Notes: generated by a model from the sequence alone, not told the origin. A DNA stretch of 64,000 bases from Peptococcaceae bacterium UBA7702 (GCA_002482535.1 DLGE01000017.1:1-64000), one strand, 5' to 3'; counted from the stretch's first letter, positions 1 to 8,325 are shown. Made by a program: numbers and translations.

Positions 1-19
1 TCGTCTCCGACGTCATTGA

Positions 20-203
20 ATAAATACAAAATGAGCAGACGCTCCTCCGAGCGTCTGCTCAGGCTGTCGATAAAGGCTGATCCACGGCGAATCCTCTGTC
101 CCGTGACTGCTTGTGTACCTCTATGTACACGGCGCAGCCCCGGGTCAGCGCGTTCACCGCACCTAAGCCTTTCTTGCCAGCCTGATATTTCCCGCCTTCC
201 CGG
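20..203 (-). ncRNA. Structured non-coding RNA, copy 1 (family not identified)
   Basis: Read on the minus strand, this stretch folds as a closed domain. An outer helix pairs TCAGGCTG (plus positions 178-185) with CAGCCTGA (59-66). It is followed at once by a strong intrinsic terminator with 12-base arms at 33-44 and 49-60 and a T-rich tail. A second copy lies at 48,970-49,145. Both contain AGAAAGGCTTA just inside the outer helix, and CAGAGG followed shortly by CGCCG within a small hairpin. Conservation in two places plus a terminator argues for a stand-alone RNA. It does not match the riboswitch, 6S, tmRNA or RNase P signatures I know. The raiA-motif RNA or another clostridial RNA family remains possible. 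The transcript would run away from the S10 operon. The 5' end is approximate. Confidence 0.6.
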
Positions 204-323
204 CGGATCAAAGAATAAAGCAGCGATGACGTGAGAGATTGCGTCGTTCCCGTTACCTTAGGGTGCGGCGGTAACTTTCACCGAGCAAGTCCGTAAATCG
301 GACGAAAAAGGAGGATTAAGCAA
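204..323 (+). promoter_or_regulatory. Leader of the S10 ribosomal operon
   Basis: This is untranslated sequence between the divergent structured RNA and rpsJ. It holds a small hairpin, GTCCG (289-293) and CGGAC (299-303) around a TAAAT loop, just before the AGGAGG ribosome-binding site at 309-314. I see no convincing sigma-A promoter here, so the operon may be read from upstream str-operon transcription outside the window. Confidence 0.35.
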
Positions 324-632
324 ATGGCACAACAAAAAATCAGAATCAAATTAAGAGCTTTTGACCATAAGCTCCTGGACCAATCCGCAGAAAGAATTGC
401 CGAAACCGCCAAAAAAACAGGCGCCACCATTTCCGGCCCCATTCCTCTGCCGACGGAAAAAAGCATTTATACGATCTTGCGTTCGCCTCACATCAATAAA
501 GACAGTCGCGAACAGTTCGAAATGAGAACCCACAAAAGATTGATCGATATTCTGAATGCTTCTCCGAAAACCGTGGATTCGCTTATGCGCTTGGATTTAC
601 CCACCGGCGTAGACATCGAAATCAAACTGTAA
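324..632 (+). CDS. rpsJ: 30S ribosomal protein S10
   Basis: First gene of the S10 operon, 102 residues, the usual length for S10. S10 sits in the head of the small subunit and also serves as NusE in antitermination. The translation carries the family's KIRIKLRAFDH start and an intact C-terminal half. The ATG follows AGGAGG by nine bases. An unusually long 125-base gap separates it from rplC. Confidence 0.97.
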   Translation: MAQQKIRIKLRAFDHKLLDQSAERIAETAKKTGATISGPIPLPTEKSIYTILRSPHINKDSREQFEMRTHKRLIDILNASPKTVDSLMRLDLPTGVDIEIKL

Positions 633-676
633 GACTTGAAAGCATTCTGATCATGATTTTTACTTGTTTGTCTTAA

Positions 677-730
677 GGGCTGATTTGAAAGCCCCATCAA
701 ATACAGGCGAGCAATGCCGGGCAGCCGGCA
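677..730 (+). promoter_or_regulatory. Paired hairpins in the rpsJ-rplC gap
   Basis: Within the 125-base gap between rpsJ and rplC there are two hairpins. GGGCT (677-681) pairs with AGCCC (690-694), and TGCCGG (715-720) pairs with CCGGCA (725-730) around a GCAG tetraloop. Neither has a T-run, so they are not simple terminators. Neighbouring ribosomal genes are mostly separated by 0-40 bases, so this structured gap stands out. It could be an internal leader for control of rplC onward or an RNA-processing site. Confidence 0.4.
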
Positions 731-757
731 CCTACGAATGGAAAGAGAGGTGTTAAC

Positions 758-1387
758 ATGACACAGAAGGTCATTATGGGGAAAAAAGTCGGTATGACGC
801 AGATTTTTGCCGAAGACGGCAAGATCATTCCGGTTACCGTCGTGGAAACCGCCCCCAGTGTCATCGTACAAATCAAAGACGAAGCCCGGGACGGCTACAA
901 AGCCATCCAACTGGGTTTTGACGTAAAAAGAGAAAAGCACATCAACAAGCCCGAAAAGGGGCATTTTGCCAAAGCGGAGGCCGCTCCCACCAAAGTTCTG
1001 AAGGAATTCAGAGTCGAGGACAGCGGCGCTTACAGCTTAGGGCAGACCTTTGATCTGGACCAGTTTGCCGTTGGCGATAAAGTCGACGTCACTGGGACTT
1101 CCAAGGGACACGGTTTTTCCAGCACCATTAAATTATGGAATTTCCGCAGAGGACCCATGGGTCATGGTTCGAAGAATCACCGCCGTCCGGCTTCTGCCGG
1201 CGCCAAAGGTCCTGCCAGGATCTTCAAGGGCAAGAAAAGCCCGGCGCGCTACGGTAACGAAAAAGTCACCGTGCAGAACCTGGAAGTCGTGAAGGTGATT
1301 CCCGAAAACAACGTGCTCTTAATCAAAGGCGCTGTTCCCGGGGCGAAAAAATCCGTGGTCATCGTAAAGAATGCGGTGAAAGCATAA
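758..1387 (+). CDS. rplC: 50S ribosomal protein L3
   Basis: 209 residues, full length for bacterial L3. L3 is one of the earliest proteins to bind 23S rRNA and reaches toward the peptidyl-transferase centre with its central loop. The sequence shows the family start QKVIMGKKVGMTQIF and the central basic segment with RRGPMGHGSKNHRRP. An AGAGGTG ribosome-binding site precedes the ATG. It is followed by rplD after 26 bases. Confidence 0.97.
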   Translation: MTQKVIMGKKVGMTQIFAEDGKIIPVTVVETAPSVIVQIKDEARDGYKAIQLGFDVKREKHINKPEKGHFAKAEAAPTKVLKEFRVEDSGAYSLGQTFDLDQFAVGDKVDVTGTSKGHGFSSTIKLWNFRRGPMGHGSKNHRRPASAGAKGPARIFKGKKSPARYGNEKVTVQNLEVVKVIPENNVLLIKGAVPGAKKSVVIVKNAVKA

Positions 1388-1413
1388 GCATCGCGAGGGA
1401 AAGGAGGATAATC

Positions 1414-2037
1414 ATGGCTAACATTAAGGTTTATAATATGCAAGGCGAAGAAGCCGGAGAAATGGAACTCAATGAATCCGTCTTTCAAGCCAAAATCAAT
1501 GTCCCTCTGATGCACCAGGCCGTTGTGAACAACCAGGCTTCGGAAAGAAGAGGTACCCACGAAAGCAAAACCCGCAGTCAGGTTCAAGGCAGCACCAAAA
1601 AACCGTGGCGTCAAAAAGGCACAGGCCGCGCCCGTGTCGGCACCAAGAGAAATCCCGTTTGGACCGGTGGCGGCGTCGCTTTCGGACCCCATATGAGATC
1701 CTATGGCTTTTCTATGCCGAAAAAGATGCGCCGCGCCGCGCTGCGCAGCGCCTTGAGTGATAAATTTGCCAACGGTGAGCTGATCGTTTTCGATGAACTC
1801 GTCCTGGACGCGCCGAAAACCAAAATCATGGCGGAACTCTTCCATAAACTTGAATTGGAAAACGCTCTCCTGGTTTTAGGCGAATTCGATGAAAACGTAA
1901 TGAAGAGTGTCAGAAATCTCGCCGGCGTCTGCCCTGTGGAAGCCACCGGCATCAACGTATATAATATTCTGGCCAACAAAAAGCTGATCATGACGAAGGA
2001 CGCCGTGGCCAGAGTAGAGGAGGTGCTCGCGTTATGA
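1414..2037 (+). CDS. rplD: 50S ribosomal protein L4
   Basis: 207 residues. L4 lines the peptide exit tunnel. The long basic loop is visible around residues 50-90 (KPWRQKGTGRARVG and GGGVAFGPHMRSY). In proteobacteria L4 represses its own operon. No corresponding leader can be recognised here. The stop overlaps the rplW start (ATGA), so the two are translationally coupled. Confidence 0.97.
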   Translation: MANIKVYNMQGEEAGEMELNESVFQAKINVPLMHQAVVNNQASERRGTHESKTRSQVQGSTKKPWRQKGTGRARVGTKRNPVWTGGGVAFGPHMRSYGFSMPKKMRRAALRSALSDKFANGELIVFDELVLDAPKTKIMAELFHKLELENALLVLGEFDENVMKSVRNLAGVCPVEATGINVYNILANKKLIMTKDAVARVEEVLAL

Positions 2038-2321
2038 GAGAACCTTATGAAATTTTAGTCAAACCCTTGGTTTCTGAAAAATCCATGCTGCTTATGGGAG
2101 ACAACAAATACTCCTTTGAAGTGACGCGGGATGCGAATAAAATCGAAATCAAAAACGCCGTGGAAAAAATGTTCGACGTGACGGTACTGAACGTCACCAC
2201 CAGAACGATTCCGGGCAAAATCAAAAAACAGGGCAAATACGAAGGCAAACGCCCCGATAAGAAAAAAGCCGTCGTTACTTTGAAAGCCGGCGATCAGATC
2301 AAGGTTTTTGAAGGCCTATAA
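2034..2321 (+). CDS. rplW: 50S ribosomal protein L23
   Basis: 95 residues, typical length. L23 sits at the tunnel exit and is the docking site for SRP and trigger factor. The translation has the family's ILVKPLVSEKSM start and the RTIPGKIKKQGKYEGKRPDKKKA loop region. It overlaps the end of rplD by four bases. Confidence 0.96.
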   Translation: MREPYEILVKPLVSEKSMLLMGDNKYSFEVTRDANKIEIKNAVEKMFDVTVLNVTTRTIPGKIKKQGKYEGKRPDKKKAVVTLKAGDQIKVFEGL

Positions 2322-2339
2322 TTAGAAGGAGGAAAAAAC

Positions 2340-3164
2340 ATGGGTATTAAAAAATACAATCCTACTTCACCGGGTCGCCGGGGAATGACGGTTTCCACCT
2401 TCGAGGAAATCACGAAATCCGAGCCGGAAAAAACACTGCTCGCTCCCCTGAAAAGCACCGGTGGCAGAAATAACAAAGGTCGCATGACCACGCGTCATAA
2501 AGGTGGCGGCCACAAAAGACAGTATCGTATCATTGATTTCAAAAGAAATAAAGACGGTATCCCGGCAACGGTGAACGCCATCGAATACGATCCCAATCGT
2601 ACGGCCAATATCGCCCTGCTCTTCTACGCAGACGGCGAAAAAAGATATATCTTGGCCCCTCAGGGTTTAAAAGTCGGCGATCAAGTCGTTTCCGGTCCCG
2701 ACGCGGACATCAAAGTCGGCAACAATTTGCCGCTGTTGAACATTCCCGTCGGCACCTATCTCCACGGCATTGAGCTCTATCCCAACGGCGGTGCCAAAAT
2801 GGTGCGCAGCGCCGGTGCCGGCGCCCAGCTCATGGCCAAGGAAGGCAATTATGCAACTCTCCGTCTGCCCTCCGGTGAAATGCGTATGGTGCGCATTGAA
2901 TGCCGGGCCACCATCGGTCAGGTGGGCAACGAAGACCAGGAAAACATCAATATCGGGAAAGCCGGCCGCAATCGCTGGAAAGGCGTGCGTCCCGCCAACC
3001 GCGGTGTCGTGATGAATCCCTGCGATCACCCCCATGGCGGTGGGGAAGGCCGTTCGCCGGTGGGTCGCGCTCCTGTGACTCCCTGGGGTAAACCCGCTCT
3101 CGGCGCCAAGACCCGCAATAAGAAAAAGGCTTCCAGTAAGCTGATCGTAAAATCGAGAGGATAA
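2340..3164 (+). CDS. rplB: 50S ribosomal protein L2
   Basis: 274 residues, full length. L2 is needed for subunit association and peptidyl-transferase assembly. The C-terminal signature NPCDHPHGGGEGRSPVGR, containing the conserved histidine near the catalytic centre, is intact. AGAAGGAGG lies just upstream of the ATG. Confidence 0.98.
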   Translation: MGIKKYNPTSPGRRGMTVSTFEEITKSEPEKTLLAPLKSTGGRNNKGRMTTRHKGGGHKRQYRIIDFKRNKDGIPATVNAIEYDPNRTANIALLFYADGEKRYILAPQGLKVGDQVVSGPDADIKVGNNLPLLNIPVGTYLHGIELYPNGGAKMVRSAGAGAQLMAKEGNYATLRLPSGEMRMVRIECRATIGQVGNEDQENINIGKAGRNRWKGVRPANRGVVMNPCDHPHGGGEGRSPVGRAPVTPWGKPALGAKTRNKKKASSKLIVKSRG

Positions 3165-3185
3165 TTGGAGGAAGGAGGCAGTATC

Positions 3186-3470
3186 ATGACCAGATCATTG
3201 AAAAAAGGTCCGTATTGCGAAGCCAGTCTCATGGCTAAGGTGGAGAAGATGAACGAAAGCAATGAAAAGCAGGTAATTAAAACCTGGTCTCGCCGTTCCA
3301 CCATCTTCCCCCAAATGATCGGACATACCATCGCCATCCATGACGGCAGAAAACATGTTCCCATTTATATTACCGAAGATATGGTAGGGCATAAATTAGG
3401 AGAATTCGTCATGACCCGTACTTATAGAGGTCACGGCAATATGACGGAAAAATCCAGCGCTTTAAAATAA
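3186..3470 (+). CDS. rpsS: 30S ribosomal protein S19
   Basis: 94 residues. S19 forms a complex with S13 in the small-subunit head. I chose the ATG at 3186 (MTRSLKKGPYCE), because the in-frame ATG at 3165 lies before the GGAGGAAGGAGG ribosome-binding site and would add residues absent from the family. The conserved HDGRKHVPIYITEDMVGHKL segment is present. Confidence 0.96.
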   Translation: MTRSLKKGPYCEASLMAKVEKMNESNEKQVIKTWSRRSTIFPQMIGHTIAIHDGRKHVPIYITEDMVGHKLGEFVMTRTYRGHGNMTEKSSALK

Positions 3471-3488
3471 CCGAAGGAGGAAACAATC

Positions 3489-3830
3489 GTGGAAGTTAAA
3501 GCAGTAGCGAAACACATTCGGATTTCTCCCCGCAAGGTTAGATACGTTGCCGACCTCGTGCGCGGCAAGAGCGTGGAAGAAGCCCGTGCTATCTTAAAAC
3601 TAACCCCCAACCGGGGTTGTACCCCCGTTCTGAAAGTTCTTAACTCCGCTGTCGCCAACGCGGAACATAACAACGATATGAGCGGTGACGAGCTGATCGT
3701 CAAGAAAATATGCATCGACGAAGGCGTAACCTGGAAACGGATCAAACCCCGGGCCATGGGAAGAGCCGATCGGATGTTAAAGAGATGCAGTCACATTACC
3801 ATCGTCGTGAGCGAAAGAGAGGAGGCATAA
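3489..3830 (+). CDS. rplV: 50S ribosomal protein L22
   Basis: 113 residues starting at GTG behind AAGGAGG. L22 contacts all domains of 23S rRNA, and its beta-hairpin lines the exit tunnel where macrolide-resistance changes occur. The IRISPRKVRYVADLVRGK start and the hairpin tip RIKPRAMGRADRM match the family. Confidence 0.96.
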   Translation: MEVKAVAKHIRISPRKVRYVADLVRGKSVEEARAILKLTPNRGCTPVLKVLNSAVANAEHNNDMSGDELIVKKICIDEGVTWKRIKPRAMGRADRMLKRCSHITIVVSEREEA

Positions 3831-3833
3831 AGC

Positions 3834-4505
3834 GTGGGCCAGAAAGTTAACCCGAAGGGATTCAGAGTCGGCGTCATTCGCGACTGGGACAGTCGCTGGT
3901 ATGCCAGAAAAGAATACTCTGATTATCTTTTAGAAGACTATCAGATTCGCAAATATCTGAAAAAAAGACTTTATGATTCCGGTATTTCCCGCATCGAAAT
4001 CGAACGCGCGGCAGGCCGTGTTAAAGTCAATATTTTTACCGCGAAACCCGGTATCGTCATCGGCCGCGGCGGTGCGGAAGTAGACTCCCTGAAAAAAGCC
4101 CTGGAAAAAATGACGGGCAAAAAGGTCAATATCTATATCAACGAAGTCAAAAAACCGGAACTCGACGCCCAGCTCGTTGCTGAAAGCGTTGCCTCATCTC
4201 TGGAACGGCGTATCGCCTTCCGCCGCGCGATGAAACAGGCGATGGGCCGTACCATGCGCATGGGCGCCGGCGGCATCAAACTGATGTGCGCGGGCCGTCT
4301 CGGCGGCGCGGAAATCGCCCGTACCGAATGGGTCAGCGACGGTAAAGTTCCTCTGCATACCCTCCGTGCCGATATCGATTACGCCGTTGCCGAAGCCAAT
4401 ACCACCTACGGCAAAATCGGGATCAAATGCTGGATCTACAAAGGAGAAGTGCTTCCCGAAAAAGCCGTGAAGGCCCCTAAAAGAGCGGAAGGGGGTAACC
4501 ACTAA
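3834..4505 (+). CDS. rpsC: 30S ribosomal protein S3
   Basis: 223 residues starting at GTG. S3 forms part of the mRNA entry pore. The KH domain motif GIVIGRGGAEVDSL is visible near residue 75, followed by the C-terminal domain with the QAMGRTMRMGAGGIK stretch. The stop overlaps the rplP start. Confidence 0.97.
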   Translation: MGQKVNPKGFRVGVIRDWDSRWYARKEYSDYLLEDYQIRKYLKKRLYDSGISRIEIERAAGRVKVNIFTAKPGIVIGRGGAEVDSLKKALEKMTGKKVNIYINEVKKPELDAQLVAESVASSLERRIAFRRAMKQAMGRTMRMGAGGIKLMCAGRLGGAEIARTEWVSDGKVPLHTLRADIDYAVAEANTTYGKIGIKCWIYKGEVLPEKAVKAPKRAEGGNH

Positions 4506-4933
4506 TGTTAATTCCCAAAAGAGTGAAACACCGGAAACAGCATCGCGGCAGAATGGCCGGAAAAGCCACGAAAGGCAATTTCGTCGCCTACGGTGAATAC
4601 GGTCTCCAGGCCACCGAATGCGGTTGGATCACCAGCCGGCAGATCGAAGCCGCCCGTATCGCGATGACCCGTTATATGAAAAGAGGCGGGAACGTCTGGA
4701 TCAAAATCTTCCCTCATAAACCCGTCACCGAAAAGCCCGCGGAAACCCGTATGGGTAGTGGGAAAGGTTCCCCGGAATATTGGGTAGCCGTGGTGAAACC
4801 GGGCCGCGTGATGTTTGAAGTCAGCGGCGTCAGCGAAGAAATTGCGAGAGAAGCCATCCGTTTGGCCCAGCATAAGCTCCCTGTCAAGAGTAAGTTCATC
4901 AAACGTGAAGAGATTGGCGGTGAAGCAGAATGA
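4505..4933 (+). CDS. rplP: 50S ribosomal protein L16
   Basis: 142 residues, family length. L16 lies near the A-site tRNA elbow. The start overlaps the rpsC stop and the stop overlaps the rpmC start, a run of coupled genes. The conserved MGSGKGSPEYWVAVVKPG segment is present. Confidence 0.97.
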   Translation: MLIPKRVKHRKQHRGRMAGKATKGNFVAYGEYGLQATECGWITSRQIEAARIAMTRYMKRGGNVWIKIFPHKPVTEKPAETRMGSGKGSPEYWVAVVKPGRVMFEVSGVSEEIAREAIRLAQHKLPVKSKFIKREEIGGEAE

Positions 4934-5130
4934 AGATGAAAGAAATCAACGAAATGACCAGTGAAGAATTAGTCAGAAAAGTTGGTGATCTGAAAACCGA
5001 ACTCTTTAATCTGCGTTTTCGTTTGGCCACCGGTCAGTTGGAAAACCCCGCGGTGATTAAAGATGTCAAGAGAAATATCGCAAGAGTGAAAACGGTCATC
5101 AGAGAACGTGAACTCAGCGGTGAAGAATAA
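4930..5130 (+). CDS. rpmC: 50S ribosomal protein L29
   Basis: 66 residues. L29 is a small helical-hairpin protein near the tunnel exit. The LFNLRFRLATGQLENP motif identifies it. Its first codons overlap the rplP stop (ATGA). A second in-frame ATG lies two codons in, so the exact start could be 4930 or 4936. Confidence 0.95.
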   Translation: MKMKEINEMTSEELVRKVGDLKTELFNLRFRLATGQLENPAVIKDVKRNIARVKTVIRERELSGEE

Positions 5131-5150
5131 ACGGAAGGAGGATAACGAAC

Positions 5151-5414
5151 ATGGAAAGAACCACAAGCAGAAAAGTGCGTATTGGTACCGTTGTCAGCGA
5201 TAAAATGGATAAAACCATTGTTGTGAGCGTTGAAACCAGAATCAAGCATCCTCTTTACGGGAAAATCGTAAAAACCAGCAAAAAGTATAAAGCCCATGAC
5301 GAAAACAATGAAGCGAGAATCGGCGACGTTGTTCGTATGATGGAAACACGCCCCTTGTCCAAAGACAAGAGATGGCGCTTGATTGAAATTATCGAAAAAG
5401 CCCCGATCGTCTGA
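5151..5414 (+). CDS. rpsQ: 30S ribosomal protein S17
   Basis: 87 residues. S17 is an OB-fold protein that binds 16S rRNA early in assembly. The motifs GTVVSDKMDKTIVVSVE and GDVVRMMETRPLSKDKRW are diagnostic. The ATG follows AAGGAGG. Confidence 0.96.
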   Translation: MERTTSRKVRIGTVVSDKMDKTIVVSVETRIKHPLYGKIVKTSKKYKAHDENNEARIGDVVRMMETRPLSKDKRWRLIEIIEKAPIV

Positions 5415-5441
5415 GGGCAATAAGAAAGGGGGCAATCAGAC

Positions 5442-5810
5442 ATGATTCAACAGGAAACCAGACTCAAGGTCGGTGACAATACCGGCGCGAAAGAGCTGTT
5501 ATGTATTAAGGTCTTAGGAGGCGCGGGCCGCCGTTACGCCACGGTTGGTGATGTGATCGTCTGCACGGTCAAACATGCCACACCCGGCGGCGTGGTAAAG
5601 AAAGGCCAGGTCGTGAAGGCTGTTGTGGTCCGTACCAAAAAAGAACTCCGTCGAGAAGACGGTACCTATATTCGCTTTGACCAAAACGCGGCCGTGATCA
5701 TCAAAGACGACGGTCAGCCCCAGGGCACCCGTATTTTCGGGCCCGTAGCGAGAGAACTGAGGGAAAAGAACTATATGAAGATCGTTTCCCTGGCGCCGGA
5801 AGTGCTCTAA
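5442..5810 (+). CDS. rplN: 50S ribosomal protein L14
   Basis: 122 residues, the near-invariant length of L14, starting MIQQETRLKVGDNTGAKE. L14 forms inter-subunit bridges and is the docking site of RsfS. The conserved RRTKKELRR-type segment appears as VRTKKELRREDG. Confidence 0.97.
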   Translation: MIQQETRLKVGDNTGAKELLCIKVLGGAGRRYATVGDVIVCTVKHATPGGVVKKGQVVKAVVVRTKKELRREDGTYIRFDQNAAVIIKDDGQPQGTRIFGPVARELREKNYMKIVSLAPEVL

Positions 5811-5828
5811 TATTAGGAGGTGGACGAA

Positions 5829-6152
5829 TTGGCTTTAGCCAAAACGCATATCAAAAAAGACGATACGGTAATGGTCATTACCGGTAAAAGCGCCGGCAAT
5901 ACCGGCAAAGTCCTCCAGGTGCTTCCCGCAAGCGGCAAGGTGATTGTGGAAGGGATCAATGTGGTCAAAAGACACACCAAACCCACCCAGAAGAACCCCC
6001 AGGGCGGCATCATGGATAAACCCGCTGCGATTGATCTGTCCAACGTGATGCTCTATTGCGGCAAATGTAAAAAAGTAACCAGAATCTCTATGAAAACCGT
6101 TGATGGCAAACTGGTGCGCCAGTGCAAACATTGCGGTGAAATCTTGAAGTAA
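5829..6152 (+). CDS. rplX: 50S ribosomal protein L24
   Basis: About 107 residues with a KOW motif at the N-terminus. L24 initiates large-subunit assembly. I place the start at the TTG at 5829, giving MALAKTHIKKDDTVMVITG. The alternative GTG at 5820 lies inside the AGGAGGT ribosome-binding site, whereas the TTG is seven bases beyond it. The C-terminus holds two CxxC pairs (CGKC and CKHC), a zinc-ribbon feature seen in many L24 proteins. Confidence 0.9.
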   Translation: MALAKTHIKKDDTVMVITGKSAGNTGKVLQVLPASGKVIVEGINVVKRHTKPTQKNPQGGIMDKPAAIDLSNVMLYCGKCKKVTRISMKTVDGKLVRQCKHCGEILK

Positions 6153-6173
6153 TTGGGGGAAGGAGATAGTATT

Positions 6174-6716
6174 ATGGCAAGACTCAAAGATCGATACGCC
6201 AGTGAGATCGTACCTGCCCTGAAAGAAAAATTTCAGTATGACAACATCATGGAAGTACCCAAACTCGTGAAAATCGTTGTCAACATGGGCCTGGGCGAAG
6301 CCATCGCCAATCCCAAGGCCATGGACGCCGCTGTCGGTGACCTGACCATGATTACCGGTCAGAAACCGATCATTACCAAAGCGAAAAAATCCGTCGCTGC
6401 CTTTAAAGTCAGAGAAGGGATGTCCATTGGCTGCAAAGTTACTTTGAGGGGCGAAAAAATGTATGAATTCTGCGACCGTCTGGTCTCCGTGGCGCTGCCC
6501 CGGGTCAGAGACTTCAAGGGAGTCTCGGCAAAGGCTTTTGACGGACGGGGTAACTATACTTTAGGTTTAAAGGAACAGTTGATCTTCCCGGAAATCGAGT
6601 ACGATAAGATCGACCGCGTCCGCGGTATGGAAGTTTGCTTTGTCACTTCCGCCAAAACGGATGAAGAAGCCAAAGAACTCTTAAGACTTATGGGCATGCC
6701 CTTTGCGGCGAAGTAA
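6174..6716 (+). CDS. rplE: 50S ribosomal protein L5
   Basis: 180 residues. L5 binds 5S rRNA and contacts P-site tRNA. The start at 6174 (MARLKDRYASEI) follows AAGGAGA. The in-frame ATG at 6153 would precede the ribosome-binding site and is not used. The motifs ITGQKPIITKAKKSVAAFK and GRGNYTLGLKEQ identify the family. Confidence 0.96.
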   Translation: MARLKDRYASEIVPALKEKFQYDNIMEVPKLVKIVVNMGLGEAIANPKAMDAAVGDLTMITGQKPIITKAKKSVAAFKVREGMSIGCKVTLRGEKMYEFCDRLVSVALPRVRDFKGVSAKAFDGRGNYTLGLKEQLIFPEIEYDKIDRVRGMEVCFVTSAKTDEEAKELLRLMGMPFAAK

Positions 6717-6739
6717 GTCGAAAATAAGGAGGAAACAAC

Positions 6740-6925
6740 GTGGCAAAAAAATCAATGATTGCGAAACAAGGGCGCACGCCCAAGTATACCGTTCGCGGCT
6801 ATAATCGTTGCAAAATTTGCGGCAGACCCCATGCCTACATGCGGAAATTTGGTATCTGCAGGGTTTGCTTTAGAGAATTGGCTTACAAGGGTGAAATCCC
6901 CGGCGTAACCAAATCCAGTTGGTAA
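6740..6925 (+). CDS. rpsN: 30S ribosomal protein S14, zinc type
   Basis: 61 residues starting at GTG after AAGGAGG. This is the short zinc-binding form of S14, with CKIC and CRVC pairs coordinating the metal (CxxC-x12-CxxC). The zinc-free paralogue used under zinc starvation is not in this window. Confidence 0.96.
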   Translation: MAKKSMIAKQGRTPKYTVRGYNRCKICGRPHAYMRKFGICRVCFRELAYKGEIPGVTKSSW

Positions 6926-6944
6926 ACCGGAAGGAGGTAAGAAC

Positions 6945-7343
6945 ATGGTCATGACAGATCCCATTGCCGATTTCCTTACCAGAATCCGCAATGCAAATAC
7001 TGTTTATATGGAAAAGGTGGAAATTCCCGCCTCGAAAACGAAACTAAACTTAGCCAACATCTTGAAAGATGAAGGGTATATCAAAGATGTCGAATACATC
7101 GAAGATGGAAAACAAGGCTTTTTACGCCTCTATCTGAAGTACGGCGCAAACCGTGAAAAAGTCCTTAGCGGCTTGAAAAGAATCAGCCGCCCCGGTTTGA
7201 GAGTCTACGCCCAGAAAGATGAGCTTCCTAAAGTATTGGGTGGTCTTGGTATTGCCGTTATTTCCACGTCCAAAGGTTTGATGACCGATAAGGACGCCAG
7301 AAAAGCCGGTATCGGCGGCGAAGTAATGTGCTACATCTGGTAA
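6945..7343 (+). CDS. rpsH: 30S ribosomal protein S8
   Basis: 132 residues. S8 organises the central domain of 16S rRNA and represses the spc operon in E. coli. The MTDPIADFLTRIRNA start and the C-terminal ARKAGIGGEVMCYIW are characteristic. The first ATG (6945) is well placed after GGAGGT. The family-standard MTDPI start is two codons downstream. Confidence 0.96.
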   Translation: MVMTDPIADFLTRIRNANTVYMEKVEIPASKTKLNLANILKDEGYIKDVEYIEDGKQGFLRLYLKYGANREKVLSGLKRISRPGLRVYAQKDELPKVLGGLGIAVISTSKGLMTDKDARKAGIGGEVMCYIW

Positions 7344-7379
7344 AATCAAAAAATGTGAACTCAAATTGGGAGGTGCAAT

Positions 7380-7925
7380 ATGTCTCGTATAGGCAAAATG
7401 CCGGTAGTGATCCCTTCCGGAGTGAATATTTCTTTGGATGGCAAACACCTTAAAGTGGAAGGCCCCAAAGGAAAACTGGAAAGGAACATTCATCCTGATA
7501 TCGATGTGGTGATCGAAGGTGAGCAACTGCTCGTTACTCGTCCTTCCGATGCCAAAGAACATCGGGCGCTCCATGGTTTGACCAGAGCATTGGTCAATAA
7601 CATGGTCGTCGGGGTGACCACTGGCTTTCAAAAGAATTTGGAATTGGTGGGCGTCGGTTACCGCGCCGCCAAACAAGGGAGAAACCTCGTGTTAACCGTG
7701 GGTTACTCTCATCCCGTAGAGATGGAACCCGAGGAAGGCGTCGAAGTCGAAGTTCCTTCCCCGAACAGAATTTCCGTCACGGGTATTGATAAAGAAAAGG
7801 TCGGCGCCTTCGCAGCCAACGTCAGAAAAGTAAGACCCCCGGAACCGTATAAGGGCAAAGGGATCAAGTACGAAGGTGAAGTCATCAAACGGAAAGCCGG
7901 TAAAGCCGGTGTCAAAGCCGGTTAA
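7380..7925 (+). CDS. rplF: 50S ribosomal protein L6
   Basis: 181 residues. L6 lies near the sarcin-ricin loop. The start MSRIGKMPVVIPSGV and the C-terminal PEPYKGKGIKYEGE signature are intact. GGGAGGTGC precedes the ATG. Confidence 0.97.
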   Translation: MSRIGKMPVVIPSGVNISLDGKHLKVEGPKGKLERNIHPDIDVVIEGEQLLVTRPSDAKEHRALHGLTRALVNNMVVGVTTGFQKNLELVGVGYRAAKQGRNLVLTVGYSHPVEMEPEEGVEVEVPSPNRISVTGIDKEKVGAFAANVRKVRPPEPYKGKGIKYEGEVIKRKAGKAGVKAG

Positions 7926-7942
7926 AGGAAGGAGCGCTTGTT

Positions 7943-8305
7943 TTGTATAAACAATATAACAGAAAAGCTGTGCGGAATAAGAAACATGCCAGTGTGCGAC
8001 TGAAAATTTCCGGTACGCCGGATTGTCCCCGTTTGGCCGTATTCCGCAGTGCAAAACATATCTATGCCCAAGTCATTGACGATGTTGCCGGCAATACCTT
8101 AGCCGCTGCTTCCACCTTGGATGCTTCCCTCAAAGAAAATTATGGCGGAAACAAAGAAGCAGCTGCCGCAGTCGGTAAAATCATCGCTGAAAAAGCTCTC
8201 GAAAAAGGAATCAAGCAGGTTGTTTTTGACCGCGGCGGTATGATCTACCACGGCAGAGTGAAAGCGCTTGCGGACAGTGCCAGAGAAGCTGGCCTCGAAT
8301 TTTAA
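7943..8305 (+). CDS. rplR: 50S ribosomal protein L18
   Basis: 120 residues starting at a TTG codon behind AAGGAG. L18 binds 5S rRNA with L5 and L25. The segments RLAVFRSAKHIYAQVIDD and FDRGGMIYHGRVKALAD are diagnostic. No nearby ATG would give a better start. Confidence 0.94.
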   Translation: MYKQYNRKAVRNKKHASVRLKISGTPDCPRLAVFRSAKHIYAQVIDDVAGNTLAAASTLDASLKENYGGNKEAAAAVGKIIAEKALEKGIKQVVFDRGGMIYHGRVKALADSAREAGLEF

Positions 8306-8325
8306 GAGGGTAAGGAGGGATATAG

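Noticed and set aside
16..234. 72-codon plus-strand frame at the left edge
   Set aside because: It runs through the terminator and helices of the structured RNA, has no ribosome-binding site and resembles no protein.
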